Part shown: one piece after another, positions 46,791 to 59,056 of the stretch
How positions within the stretch are numbered: the stretch's first letter is position 1
How the letters are laid out: every line of letters begins with the position of its first letter
DNA from: Calvatia gigantea
Taxonomy: Eukaryota > Basidiomycota > Agaricomycetes > Agaricales > Lycoperdaceae
DNA: 64,000 bases
NCBI GenBank assembly: GCA_025093985.1
Contig: JACAAK010000014.1
Span: 2,294,001-2,358,000 of the forward strand
Reading direction: 5' to 3'
Notes under the pieces: generated by a model
What the model was told of the DNA's origin: nothing
Databases searched by the model: none
The model's input: only the letters and a program-made list of their open reading frames with translations
Translations under genes and position numbers: made by a program

Positions 46791-48466
46791 AGGGATGTCC
46801 AAGCCTTGGCGCATGGAAGGCAATAATAGAGGCCACTTTTGAGGATACCTTTGGATACAAGGCTTATCGATTATCTCTCGCTGAGTTCATGACGTCATAT
46901 GATAGTGCCCCCATCCGCATGTTAGACTGCCCCGCTTCTTTGCTCACACCTTAGGTCGCTGGGACTATTTTTGCAGTTTAGGGTGTGAAGTTAATGATGT
47001 TCCGTAGTTGAAGACTCGAGGGATGTTTCTGGACGTCTTGACAGAATGACAAACGACGACGATTAAAAGGTGTGCAATGAGAGAACTCAAATGGAGTTTG
47101 TTCTTTGAGAACGTTCTTTGAGCTTTAGGTTGCACAAGTTACTAAGGCGCCTCCTGTCGTGCAGCTCATTGATTTTGACACTCCGGGGTTCACGGGTCAG
47201 TGTGAGGCCGTAGAATCTCCACCACGGTGTAACTCAACTGGTTCCCTTGGGTCGTTTTCGGCAGTTGAATGCTGAAATTGGGAAGTTCTAATTTACATTG
47301 ATGAAGTGGCTGTGTTGCCGCTTCTCAAATTTCAGGTTTCAAATTTCAAACTCGGTCTATAATTAATACTGGTTCTCAAGACGGAAACGCACCAAGTCTG
47401 GAGTTGAATCGGGGATGCGAGGGTACACCGCAACCTGCTCGGCTGTGTCACCTCCTATTGCGTCTCTCAACCTCATCGCCTTACTGTCGTATTCCCTGTC
47501 ATACGTTCCACGAGTGAGAACGTTTGTTGCGCCCATCAGTTTGTAGACATGGGAGTGCAACGATGGGAAGCCGACGTTTATAGTATGTAAACCAAAGTTG
47601 GATCATTACTTGGCTCGGACACCCCAGAGCATGAAATCAAGCCAACGCGAAACCAATTTGTGTTACAGCACTGGTTCTCAGGGTATGTCGGCAACACCTT
47701 TCCCAACATCATACTCTGAGCCCATTCCATCAAAAAGCCATATTGTGGAGAGGGAACTGAAAAAAGTTTCATCCGGACACTTCTATCTTCTGATGAATGT
47801 GGCTCTGCTCACAGCTGTACGGCTAACTTCGTTGTTCACCACATCATAGCTCCCTTCATACGAACCTATCGCGGCAACTCCTCTCCTTGAGCACAGAAAT
47901 TGCTCTTTCTTCCCCGCATTACGTTAAGGGATCGCTAATACTTCGTCGTTCCAGTAGCCGCCCGAAATGCCCACAACCCGGAGGAATCAAATATTTAGAC
48001 CATCAAGAATCACTACCCCGAGTATCATTGATGCTGCTGTGAGCGCAAGAGATGAACAGTGCACAGGAATGGGGGGGTTGCAACCACAGGAGTCGACAGC
48101 ATACCATGTCTACAAGAGAAATTCTTCCAGGTGCCGTCGAAGCCGTAGACCAGAGGGTTGCCATCTGACTAGGAAATAGCTGAAAATCATGGACCAGTTC
48201 ACCTTGTGTACTTTAACTGAATCATTCCACCACTCAATTTCACCCCCCCAATATTTGAGAAATAGCCGTTGAGAACGGAGTCTATGAGGAATCTGATGGT
48301 CGTTGACGGGTTTAACAAATAACCTTCAGCTATAAATATCTGGGACATGAGTACACGAGTTTGAGGTTCATCACATTCACCCAGAATGGGTATATCAATG
48401 GCGAGTGCGTGGCTCAGGTTACTGGCCAACGGTTTTCAATCCTGCAGGTTCACTGTAAAGCCTTTT
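46791..48466. other. Intergenic region
   Basis: No supported gene, RNA or mobile element. Short open frames on both strands have no recognisable motifs. Confidence 0.4.
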
Positions 48467-49705
48467 ATGTCCAACGCAACCAACGGCGCGCTGCCCAACC
48501 CTGATGTTTACTTGAACCACCTCCCTCCAGATGAAGCGAGACAGCTCGAAATAGTGAGGAATCTCTACATTGCTGTGGTTGGTGTGAGTGAGCCTTGGTG
48601 ATCTTTTACCAACTAAATTAGAATTATTTCTAGGTTGTTGCATGCGACATTCTCTCTTTTATCCCTGGCGATATAACGGACCATCAAACGATCAAAAGGG
48701 TTCAGTACCCCAGCGTGCTTTATCCTTGCAAGGTAGGGACGACCAACCGGGAGGAGTTAACTGGTAAACTGACGAAACTGTGTAGGATCTTTGCGCTTAC
48801 CTACATGGCGTTGTGGGTCACAATGTCGAGTAAGCGGCTCGCAGCGCTGCCGCTAGCGTAGGAATGTTGTGACTGACTACAACATAGCGACCCCTGTCAG
48901 AAATTGCAACGGGCTTAATGCCGCTTCAAACTTTTTCTGCGTCGTCACAATGGCAACCACTGGTTTCCTGTTTTTACGAAGGGTGCAAGCAGTCTACGCC
49001 CCTAATCGTGTTGTCCAATGGTTTTTCGCTTTCCTGTGGGTTGGGTGTTGCGGTGTGGTTTTCGCGTTGATTCCTGGGACAGAAGCTAGGCACATTGCTG
49101 GAACAGGATACTGTTCGGTCTACGAGGTGGCAGGTTATGTCCCCCTTGCCAACTTCATGCCAGCGGTTTTCGATACCCTTGTATTTCTCGGAGTATCATA
49201 TAGGTTAGCCTTCCAGACTAACCGAGAGTCAGGGACCCAAAAGGGTTGGACCACCTCCTGGTTTTCTACCAAAGGATTGCCTCGGTTACAAAGGGTGATG
49301 GTCGAAGGGGGCCAACAATACTATTTGTCGGTGTCATTTGTTGATAATATCATCCGATATTTGCTGATACAAGCCAATAGCATCGCAATCGTGCTCCAAC
49401 TTGGTGGTGGGATTGTCGCATTTTTAGATGCTATCCCTCCGATAGGTAGGGTGGCATGCACAGTTCCTGGTGTGGCATTGTCCGCATGCATGGCTTGCCG
49501 TGCACACAGGATTATGGTAGATGCATTTTACCGGCGTGAGGTGGGAACCATCCCGGTTATGTCTGTCATTGGCTTTACCCCTAGAAATCTTCCCGATTCT
49601 TCGAGTACGATGGCCGAGTTGGAGGGTGGTATCGTTGCGCACAAGGATGTGGAGACTGCACGTCGGCTGCCTTCGGAACGGTACCCGACGAGCGTCTCAC
49701 ACTAA
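48467..49705 (+). CDS. Seven-helix membrane protein, common mushroom family
   Basis: The start at 48467 encodes MSNATNGALPNPDVYLNHLP. Exon 2 is VVACDILSFIPGDITDHQTI and YPSVLYPCK, exon 3 is FALTYMALWVTMS, and the long last exon holds NCNGLNAASNFFCVVTMATT, QWFFAFLWVGCCGVVF and the family signature LPRLQRVMVEGGQQYY. A SACMACRAHRIM segment precedes a hydrophilic tail ending at 49705. The topology is about seven helices and the role is unknown. An extra G at the exon 2/3 border near 48785 puts the join out of frame. A GTAAGC donor near 48829 and acceptor near 48888 join exon 3 to the last exon correctly. Confidence 0.78.
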
Positions 49706-50581
49706 TTGGTCCGCCCTCCGAAGATCCTGTCACTCCGACAATTCATCGATCCCGTCTCTGATCCGCCTATCCCTCGACGAGACCACCCCGTTCGGCACGT
49801 AGACTGTCGCACTGTTCGGTCGAGACCCTCCTCCATTTAATAAAATTTCTACTTCACCTGTTTTCGGTACCAGTATATTCCCCATAATTCACAATCTTTC
49901 GCCTCCGTCGTTCCACATTCACCTTATCTCGACATGTCTTATTCATCATGACAGACGTCCAACTCTAGGATATGTTTCAGAAATTTTATATATACTCATC
50001 TACACTACCCTGGCCTAACCTCTATATTCGCTAACTTAGCACTTTTCGTACAAGTTTGACAGCCTTAGATTACCGTAGAACACCGGACCTCCTCTATAGC
50101 TTAAATACGGTCGAGCCAGTACTTTCTGGACACCTAGTAATTGATACTCATTTTCTCATTTTCTCAATCTCGCGATGAATCGTCTCAGTTTTGTCTCTCG
50201 TCGCCTCTCGTTTTCTCCTTGGCTCTCGTCTCACACTTGTTCTGAGCTCTCGTCCTTGACGACGTCTCCAAAGCCGTCACTCTCGCCCCTCGTTTCACTG
50301 CTGTTCTCGGCCTCTGTCTCTCATCCCCTGGACCTGGTTTCGAAGCCTCGTGACTGACGGACGCAGTCATACCCCTTTTTCGTTGAACCGCCGCCTCGTC
50401 TCTTCAAGGAACTGAGCTCAACGTAAGGCACATTCTGGCGCGAGTAGTATTCTATGGGATAGTGTACATATTGTTTCTCTGCTTTGCTTGGAAATCGTAA
50501 CAATTGATTCAACGCTGACAATATCCCAGTACCCGAGTCCCTTTGATGAGAACTCTGTCCTTTGAAGTCGTAGAACGTTCT
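49706..50581. other. Intergenic, TCTCGTC-rich stretch
   Basis: No gene recognised. 50165-50345 is unusually rich in TCTCGTC and CTCTCGT words, resembling the interior of the 43768-44566 LTR on its minus strand. It could be part of another LTR, but no termini or target duplication were found. Confidence 0.35.
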
Positions 50582-52285
50582 TCACGGGTGGGTTATTTCG
50601 GTTTTGAAAACCATAGCCCTGGCAATTAACAGTACTCGTGTTTGGGGGACCCGAAGTGTCGCAGTTGAGAGGGCATGTCGGGACCAGTGCAAGAAGTCCA
50701 CCACGACAATGTTGCCATCGGTAAGATACACAAATCGTCCACCCTCCTCGTCGAAGAACGGGTACACACCATCAAACGATGCGTAGTGGCTTCCGCTTGC
50801 CAGTAGTATATCTCATCGCAGGGAACACCATCCCCATGATCCCAACTGTATCCAACCCTGACACCAGATCTATTCTTGCCATAAAACTGCGTATGCCTTG
50901 CAAATCCCGGGAATGCATATACCCCATCGACTAGAGAACGTTGACAGTTGAACAATTGATGGAGAATCATCCTTTGTTTCCGGAAAGGACCAATCCCCAG
51001 ATCCCGCTGTCCGTGCTCACAACGAGCTGATGCGTAGTACCGTCGCGGAACAATGGGGAGGAATACACCACTTCATTGCTTGAGAAAGAGTGCGACCAGA
51101 TAGGCTCGCGGTCGGGGATGTCTGATTGAAATGTCAATCGTTCAACGCCAGTATATTCGGGCTCTGGGATATTATAGAGCCCCATAACCCCCTCTGCACC
51201 AACGCATAACAATCTGTCTTCGCCAATCAAGAAAACTTTGCTCTGGATAAGAACTCGGCTTCAATGATGCATCAATTTTTTTGAAAGATTCACTTACACA
51301 TCCGTCACCTATGGAGAAGAATGTTCGCAGAACTCTGGTGACAGAACATCGATCCCACCAAGATACCTCGACCCAAGGAGAATCAAACTCTGGGGCCATT
51401 GTGCATGCCATCAGATGTCGCTCCAAGGAAAGAGCCACAGGCCATGCACCGTGGCATGGAATAGAGGTGAGCCATTCTGCAATTAAAGAATCGCCGTCCT
51501 CCGATCTGACCTGCCATATATGCACCCACCCTCGGTCGGTCTCAATGGAAGGATCATATTCTGTAAAATCAGGACTGAGCACTGTGGGGTCCCTGCGTGC
51601 GGGTTACACCCTCACCTGTTGCCTGCAACGCGAGCTTGAACTCTAATCTTGCCGCGTCCTGGTCCACGTGGACTGCAGGTTCATCACTGCCATCAAAAAA
51701 TCCTGGGGTGTTCCTGGACAGTTGGACGAGAGAAACCGGTTTGGGATCATTGGAATCCAAGTCATAGTACCAAATGTGGCCAGTCCCGCCACCGGCCTCC
51801 AGGAACGAGCTTAGAAAATGTGTTCCAAGCTCTGGCAGGCCCAGGTATAAGGCGAAAACGTGGTCGTACACCACGCGTTCCCCAAATTTGATCAACAACA
51901 AGCCGTTTTCGGATCCATGCACGCAGTTCGTCCGTCCTCAGACTGTCGATAGTTCCTGTTTTTGGGCGATAGTGATGGAGATGTCGGGCGGAGTACTTCT
52001 TGGCTAGTCTAATCCAGACAACGGGAGCCTCCGTCGACTCGCGCAGTTTTCTACAAGTCTGATAATCCATCAATTTTGGTGTCTCACGAAGACGCTAATG
52101 CTCACTTGTTGTAGTGAGAGGATGTCCACGAAATCGACATGGGACGCAATTTCTGAAACAAGTTCTGATGGGAGGTCATGGAGGGTTGTTCTGGGAGGGA
52201 CTCGGAGAGACCCAGGTATGGTGCCTGGAATTTATGATAATTATTTCCCCGAGGTATTTTTCGACTCACAATCAAAATCCTTCAT
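50582..52285 (-). pseudogene. F-box family copy with frameshifts
   Basis: The exon layout equals the intact copy. ATG is at 52285, with a 16-base exon 1 (52285-52270), a 119-base F-box exon (52224-52106; TLHDLPSELVSEIASHVDFV), and exon 3 from 52058. About 14 bases are lost after VPGGRW (near 51800), which shifts the frame. Exon 4 gives HIWQVRSEDGDSLIAEW, and the last exon LIGEDRLLCVGAEGV and GIWGLVLSGNKG, then an extra base and further shifts before FFDEEGGRFVYLTDGN. It ends at 50582. Structure is conserved but the reading is lost. Confidence 0.85.
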
Positions 52286-52941
52286 GATTACAGGTCTACA
52301 GCGATCCTGCTCAAGCAAAGATTCAGTTTGACGTCAGTACAGAATGTCGGCAATCACAGTCCAGCTTAGTTTTGTTTTAGATATTAGCTAATGTCACGAC
52401 AACCCACTGAAACTGGTCACATCACGTCACATTATAGTGGCCCCTCCAGACTCCATTCATTCTCGAGCTCCGATTGGCCACACATTGCTTGGCGGAGAAT
52501 TGGAATGCATTCGTTACCGCTTCGCAGAGTCGGGGATTAGATTCAAGCAGTGCATTATTCAAAGTCAAAATGGTATCGATGTGACCTGTGGCACATTGGC
52601 TCGTTGGCGCAGTGTATAAGTATATAAGCCACCATGGGAGAGCGACTGAGCCCAACCCACATGTGGCACCCAAAGCAGACTTTTGAGAGAGCGAACGTGA
52701 GTCGTTTTTGGCTGGGCTGCTGTATGGGTTAACCCCCAGGTCGTTTCCCCCCTGTATTTCTTATTTGTTATGTCATACCTTATCAGAATGCTTGTCTAAG
52801 TACATACTTTGTATCCGGAGAATGAGGCGGCGTGGGCCTTTCCAACGAATGAAAGTAAAGTTGAGCCCTCACCTTACACAACGGCGGGCTTTCGGCGAAG
52901 TAAAACAAACTATTATATATACTCTGGTACGGGACTCTTTT
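52286..52941. other. Intergenic region
   Basis: No supported gene. It lies between the F-box pseudogene start and the DPH2 3' end. Confidence 0.4.
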
Positions 52942-54868
52942 TTATTGTTTGGTATCTTTACTCGTACCACGATCAGTTTGGTACCCTCTCGCAATCCCGC
53001 TCCGTCCCTGCTCCAACACACTTGGAGAGTCTTCGCTAAGTCTGACTTCGAGACCTCTATAACTTCTTTGTTGCAGGAATTGGGCTGTAAGAGGATTGAG
53101 TCCGTGTCCTAGTAGAGAAGTGCGTTGAAGAGAAGGAGATAGAACGTACCAGCGGCGCTATCGTCCAGTTTTGAGATCGCGGTATCTTGACTCCGGAGGA
53201 CGACTGAATCTGTCGTTGACCCAATTTCCGTTTCCGACGGTTTTCCGCCATATCGTTTTGCATGGCGGTATTTTCCAGTGATGAGCGAAAACTGAGGTTG
53301 ATCCAAATCCTGCTCAGTTTCCTCATCCTCTTGTCCTCCCTCCCCACCAGTCCTTTCGTTTATCTCGTCTTCACCCTTCGCAATTCTCCCTTTACCATCC
53401 TCAATAACCCGATCGAAATCAAGCACATAACGTCCCGTCCAACTAACATCCTTCCCCAAAGCCACTTCAAGCTCAAAAGGCGTCACGATGGGTTTAAAAA
53501 AATCTTTAGCCTCAATGAGACTATTTTCAGGACAAGGCGACGAGGACGAAACATTCGATTTCGAGGAAGTTGGCGAGTTTGTATGGGTTGGGTTTACCTA
53601 CGGATATTGTGTAGGATTTTTTGTGATGTGAAGAGAGAAGTTTGCGGAGGTAGGTTATTAGGGGGAGATACGATGCTGGATTAGTAGTTAGTGGAATAAA
53701 ATGGATGTGGATTTGAGGGGAGGGGGTGGCACGTGGGACGTACCTACTCCGAGGGTGCCTACGAGGATGCCGAAGACGTCTGCGTCGCGGGATCTTTGGA
53801 CGGTAGCGTACCGTCGCATTAGGAGTTTGTTGGTTTTACCTGATTCAAGCTTGGTGGTGTCTGTAAGGGGGTCGTAGGAGAATACCTGGGATTTTAAGCG
53901 TGAGGCTGATCGTGGGTGGGATAGGTGAGAACTCACATCGCAGAATGCATGGGTCATTAGGAGGTTGGTGAGGGAGAGACTTTCGCCGCCGATGTAGAGT
54001 ACAAGGTTGTAGTCGATCAGTAGGTTTTGCGGTGGAGGTATCAGTTGGTATTGATTTGGTATTCAGTTTTGTGTAGGAGATGGTGACGTTGAGAGGGGCG
54101 AATGCTGTCCTGCAATTGTGGAAGAACGAGATCCTAATATTACTCAGAGGCAGGAAAAGGGGTGATAAGTAGACGACGATTTACCTGGCGAGATGAGCGT
54201 ACCCGACCTCGTGACGGAATAATGCCGTTCGTTCAGGGTGATCTGAGTTGTGCGACTTGTAGGCCTCGACCAGTCCGGAGACACATCGCTCGATAGTCGA
54301 GTTTCTTTTTGCCAAACACGTATATCACTGGGAGACGAGACGTTCTGCTATGATTTAGTCGCAGTGGAGGTAGTTCATGACATCATTGGCTCACAAACTC
54401 ATACAAGCGTGACCGTAATGAACCATCGCATCAGCATTGACGTGCTGCGCGGCCACTTCGTCAACGCAACAGCTGCAGGCGGCGCATTAAGCCAAGCAGA
54501 TCTAAGCTGGAAATATGAAAGCCTGCCTGCCATATGATGTATCCGCTAGAACATAGAGCTCTCGGTCAGGGCCAACCTTTGACTTCAGGCGCCGGAAGAT
54601 AGGCACAGAATCATGGAGAAGTTCATCAGGGAACTGTAGTGCTACCTAAAGTCAATTAGATTAGTTCATTTATCCAGGTGTTCTATAGATCAAAACTTAC
54701 CCGTTTGTAGTCTCCTTCGATTATCTCATCTACGGTCCGCTGGATGTCGTAAAAATCATCAAATTCTTCTGTTGACAACTGGTCGGCAGTGGTGTCTGGC
54801 TTCACGTCTATTGTGCGTGTAATGGCACTCTCGTCTGTGGTAGAGAACGCAGAGGATTCAGTAGGCAT
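52942..54868 (-). CDS. DPH2: Diphthamide biosynthesis subunit Dph2
   Basis: From 54868: an [20 protein letters not shown] leader, [16 protein letters not shown], then DTSYGS joined over an intron to [20 protein letters not shown], and [15 protein letters not shown]. The central part has [20 protein letters not shown] and [20 protein letters not shown], then [20 protein letters not shown]. The 3' part has [20 protein letters not shown] and ends [20 protein letters not shown] ... ARGY. Dph2 works with Dph1 as an iron-sulfur enzyme that transfers 3-amino-3-carboxypropyl to the EF2 histidine. One extra base near 53537 interrupts [15 protein letters not shown]. The gene is head-to-head with YPP1. 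Confidence 0.92.
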
Positions 54869-55077
54869 GACCCAGCAGCAATGGTTATGTCGGGAAAAAC
54901 ATACGAAAAATCAGGTACAATTTAGAGCAGTTTGTGACGTTGTGACTGTTCCTCGTTCCTCCTTCGTCATCGTCCACAACGTCGTTCAACACGGTCAACA
55001 CTGGATGGTAAGCGCTGGTGACGTCCAACTCCAACATTTTCGCTGAGAGTATTACAGATATTGTCATAGCAGCACCG
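54869..55077. promoter_or_regulatory. Bidirectional promoter region of DPH2 and YPP1
   Basis: 209 bp separate the divergent start codons, so the promoters are shared or adjacent. No specific factor site was identified. Confidence 0.4.
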
Positions 55078-58000
55078 ATGTCAAATCCGAAAGAACGACA
55101 TTACTGGGCACAGCTACGCTCAGTGCTCACTGCCGGCCAATGGAAGTCCTCGTTTCCGGCAAAGGCCTACAATGGCAATCTATTGTCATGGTCCGAATTA
55201 TTCCGCAAATTCAACAAGCATTGCCAAGGATTCAGAGAGGTTGTGGAGGTCGCATCACAGACGCACGTCCTGGGTTTCCTTCTAGCAACAGCTACTGATG
55301 ATGAAGACGTCATTGGGAATACCGATACGGCCGCCACTGGACCTGGGCAACGAGTGCATGTTGAAGGAAGAGAGATTTGAGGAGGCGCTGACCAGTTACG
55401 AGATTTTGGAGGGCTTGGAGACTTCTAACGTATGTCCAAATCCGTGAAGCGGAAACCATCTCATATTTTTCATAGTCCCGAAACTTTGCTCTAGCCTATT
55501 ACGCCTACGCACTCCACAGGCCGGAGGAATGCCTAGGACATTTGACAAGAGTGACGGATATCCTTACTATCCAAAATCATATGCCTGCCCCAACACACAC
55601 TAATGCCGGCGCCCTTGTCCCTTCTCCACATCGAGGGGATACTTCGGCATCTTCATTCACGGCTAGTTTCGTGAGCCTCCCTGATCCATCTCTACCTGAA
55701 ATTCGCGATGGACGTGCGTGGACTATGGCAGAGACCGTCCGGAGCATCTGTCTTCAAGGTGCGTGGTAGTCTCCTCTCCATGTCTTATTTTTCTAATAAC
55801 TTATCAGGAATGTCGTATGAGAAACTATACCCATTAGAACCTCGCCGTGCTCTCGAAGCATACCTCTCCGCCCTACCGCTCTTCACCATTATCACTTCTG
55901 AATTCACATTATGCTCTTCCACTCCACCAACCGGCAAACTCGACTTTACGCCCTTCATCCAACTACGTGAAGTATGGCGCTGGGTCGAACGACTACTCTG
56001 GCGCGCTGTCGTCCTCAGTTCACGTTTATACGAGGTTCATCAAGACGAGAGCGAGAGTAACGAATCTCTCTGGCGATGGTTGGGTCATTACGCGACTTGC
56101 TAGTGCCGCATGGCCATCGAACTTTAGAACAGCTCATCGTTCAACTGTCTCCTCGATATACCTCCGCGCCTTCGTACTCCGCTATCACGTCCTCTCCGAG
56201 TCGCCCGTGTACATCGCGAAAACACCGCCGTGGCTACCCCAAGCCCGCTCACTGGTGCAAGATTATCGTGGAATCCTCTCTGTTTGTACGAAATTCCCTC
56301 GTGCGGGTGAGAAGAATGTCAAAGTTGAGGAGTTTGTGGATTTATGCGTCGCGGTTTGGGAAGCTAGTGGTGGGATCGGTGAACGTTCCGGCTGGGTGAT
56401 CGAGGTGCGTACCACCCCCCTTGGTTACTCTTTTCGATTCCTTGGGTATTAAGATCCAGTGTAGATCCTTTGGTGGGCGACTCGGTATACCTTCAACTCT
56501 CCCCGAATATATCGACACATGACGAGACTCTTCCATCTATCGGGCGATACACCGCTCGCTATTCGCACTCTCCAGCTCTATGTCCAAATCGTCGGTAAAG
56601 CCTACCAAGCGAGCAAGGAAGGCGTATCTGAAGATGTGGATGATGATGATCTTTGGGTAGAGACGTTAGTATTTGGTATTCGGATGCTATGTCGGTATGC
56701 TGCTGCGTCGGATGATCCGGAGAGTATCGAGGACGTGAGATACGCAGGGACGTTAGTTGGGAAGGCGAGGTCGAGGTTGGATAAGAAAAATGATTTTTTG
56801 GTTGCGAGTGTATTCCTTGCAGAGGGGGTGTGTGATTCTGTTATGGCTCTCAAAGGTAAAACAGCGAGTTCTATATCGCCATCAACATGCATACTGATGT
56901 ACATGTTTTTATAGAGGAAGATCCGTACACACGTCCACAGCGACTTCGTGACGCTCATAAAGCTTTCATCAAATCCATTAGGGCCCAACCAACATCTTCA
57001 GGATATTACCACCTCGCACTATCCTTTGCCCGTTCCGGCCCGACTCGAGACATAGAGAAAGCGATCGAGAGTGCCGGTTTGGCATTGGAAGCTGATCCCA
57101 AGGAAATACGGTACTGGCATCTCCTGGGTCTATTATTAACCGCACGAGAGAAGTGGAAAGAAGCTGTGGAAATATTGGAGAGGGGCGCGGACCTGGATAA
57201 GGAAGTTTCTGGGGAATTGGAGGATGATAACGAGGAGGATAGTGAGGGTGGAAGCGAAGAAGAAAATGGTTATGTGACTGTAGAACGCGAAGGGGTGGTT
57301 ACGTCGGCTGGTGATACCCCATCGACCCCTTCACATCCTTCTTCATCAAAGGCCGAACCGACCTACGCGCACAAACATGCCTATGTCCTGGAGTTGACTG
57401 AGGTTGACGTTCCACATGCATCTGGGCTGTTGAGATCAATACTCGAGAAAAACCCACCGTCGAAGATGGATGTGTATGAGTACAGCCTTCAGTTGAGGAT
57501 GACACAGGTAGCTTTGACAGAGGTGGTTGATGGACCAGAGGGTGCGGAGCAGAAGTGGGTTGAAGTGTTTTCCTGGATTGCGGAGAAGAGGGGTGTTTTG
57601 CAGGCATCTGATCGTGCGTCTCTTCACCTTTGCTTTTTGCCAGGCTGACCAGATCATAGATTCCCACCGGCCATCAATAGAGAGCGCCGTGCCTCCCAGT
57701 ATGATGGACAAGACATTCGTGGCGAGTCCTGCTCATGAGCCGGTCTCGACGAATGGGGCGGAAAAGGGTGAGCAGTCGCAACAGCATTCTCAGCTCATTC
57801 TTGCGCCCATACCTATCACCATCTCACCCGCAACACCTACCGAGAATATGCCTGATGTTCCTCAATCTCCTGAGGGAATCTTATCAGAGAAGGGTGGGGA
57901 GAATCGAGAGAAAGATAGGAGTGGGGACAAGGAGAAGGGGAAAATAAACGGCTTACGAGTGAAGAGGTCCCTGTCGATCGATCGTGGGGATACGTCCAAG

Positions 58001-59056
58001 AGTAAAAAGATGCAGCAGATGTTGAAGCAGCATGTGCATAAAGGCCGTGCTGGTATCTCTGCTGTATCGAGGAAAATAGGGCACGGTGTCTCGAAACATC
58101 ACCATCTCCGCATGAGGAGGACGAACTCCTCGCCGGGTGCGGAATCCTTCCTTTTTTGCTTAGTTTTTTCGTGTCGACTCATCCACTTCGAATAACAGCA
58201 GACTTCCATGAAGTCATACGTAGCGCATCGTATCAAGCTTCTTCGATCCATTCGCGTCGTCGGCTTGGTTCTTTTCTCCAATTGAACGACCGTACGCCGA
58301 CGGAGTCCCCGCCTCCACCACCTCCACCTCCACCCCCACCGCAACCTCCTGCATCTCAGCAAGAGGTGAAACCGGGTAGCCGACAGGCTAAGGAGAGCAG
58401 ATTGTTGAGTGACTTGTGGTTGATGTCGGCCGCGACATTTAGGAGATTAGGAAAGATTGAGCAGGCGAAGTGCGCAATTCAAGAAGCCGAGGTGAAGGAT
58501 GAAGGTAATCCAAATGTTTGGGTTCAGGTGCGCATCAACTTTCCTACTGTATGACCTCGAAACGTCACTAATGGTCCCGCAGCTTGGGCTGTACCACCTC
58601 GCTTTGGGCTACCGTCAACATGCTATTGATGCCCTACAAAAAGCGTTGTTTATAAACACAGATGACGTTTCTGCGACCGTTCACCTGAGCCGGATATACC
58701 TCACACCATCGCCACCGACAACCTCACACCATCATAACCCGTGCATTCCACCTTCCTCAATTGACAGCGAATCAGATAGCCCACCGCCTTCCCCGGCACC
58801 AAGCCTTCATCAGTCTCTTCCACCAAAGGAAGGGGATGGACTAGACCGCAATAATGTCGATCTTGCAGCGGGGCTTTTGTCTCATTTGACAAAGGGCAGA
58901 GGGTGGGATGTACCCGAGGCGTGGTATTTCCTGGCTAAAGCATACGGAGCGCAAGGAAGGAAGGAGAAGGAGCACGAGACTCTCAAGGTCGCATTGAGAT
59001 TATCTGAAGGACGGGGTGTGAGAGAGCTGCAGAGAGTTTTAGGATGGTGCATTTGA
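55078..59056 (+). CDS. YPP1: YPP1/TTC7-type TPR protein, PI4-kinase recruitment
   Basis: The start encodes MSNPKERHYWAQLRSVLTAG and then FRKFNKHCQGFREVVEVASQ. Later exons carry WRWVERLLWRAVVLSSRLYE, FPRAGEKNVKVEEFVDLCVA, then LWWATR joined to MTRLFHLSGDTPLAIRTLQL. TPR-like repeats follow (YYHLALSFARSGP, IRYWHLLGLLLTAREKWKEA). A basic, disordered insert contains a proline run (58310-58345), and the C-terminal TPRs include LYHLALGYRQHAIDALQKAL and AWYFLAKAYGAQGRKEKEHE, ending at 59056. Ypp1/TTC7 bridges Efr3 and the PI4-kinase Stt4 at the plasma membrane. At least seven introns are readable. Single extra bases break the frame near 55338 and 56098. Confidence 0.9.

Noticed and set aside
46763..46954. 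Extra open frame overlapping the kinase 3' end
   Set aside because: It is in a different frame from the kinase, has no motif, and begins inside the conserved kinase tail.
50175..50357. Ser-rich open frame in the TCTCGTC-rich stretch
   Set aside because: Composition is dictated by the simple-sequence repeat and there is no other evidence of coding.
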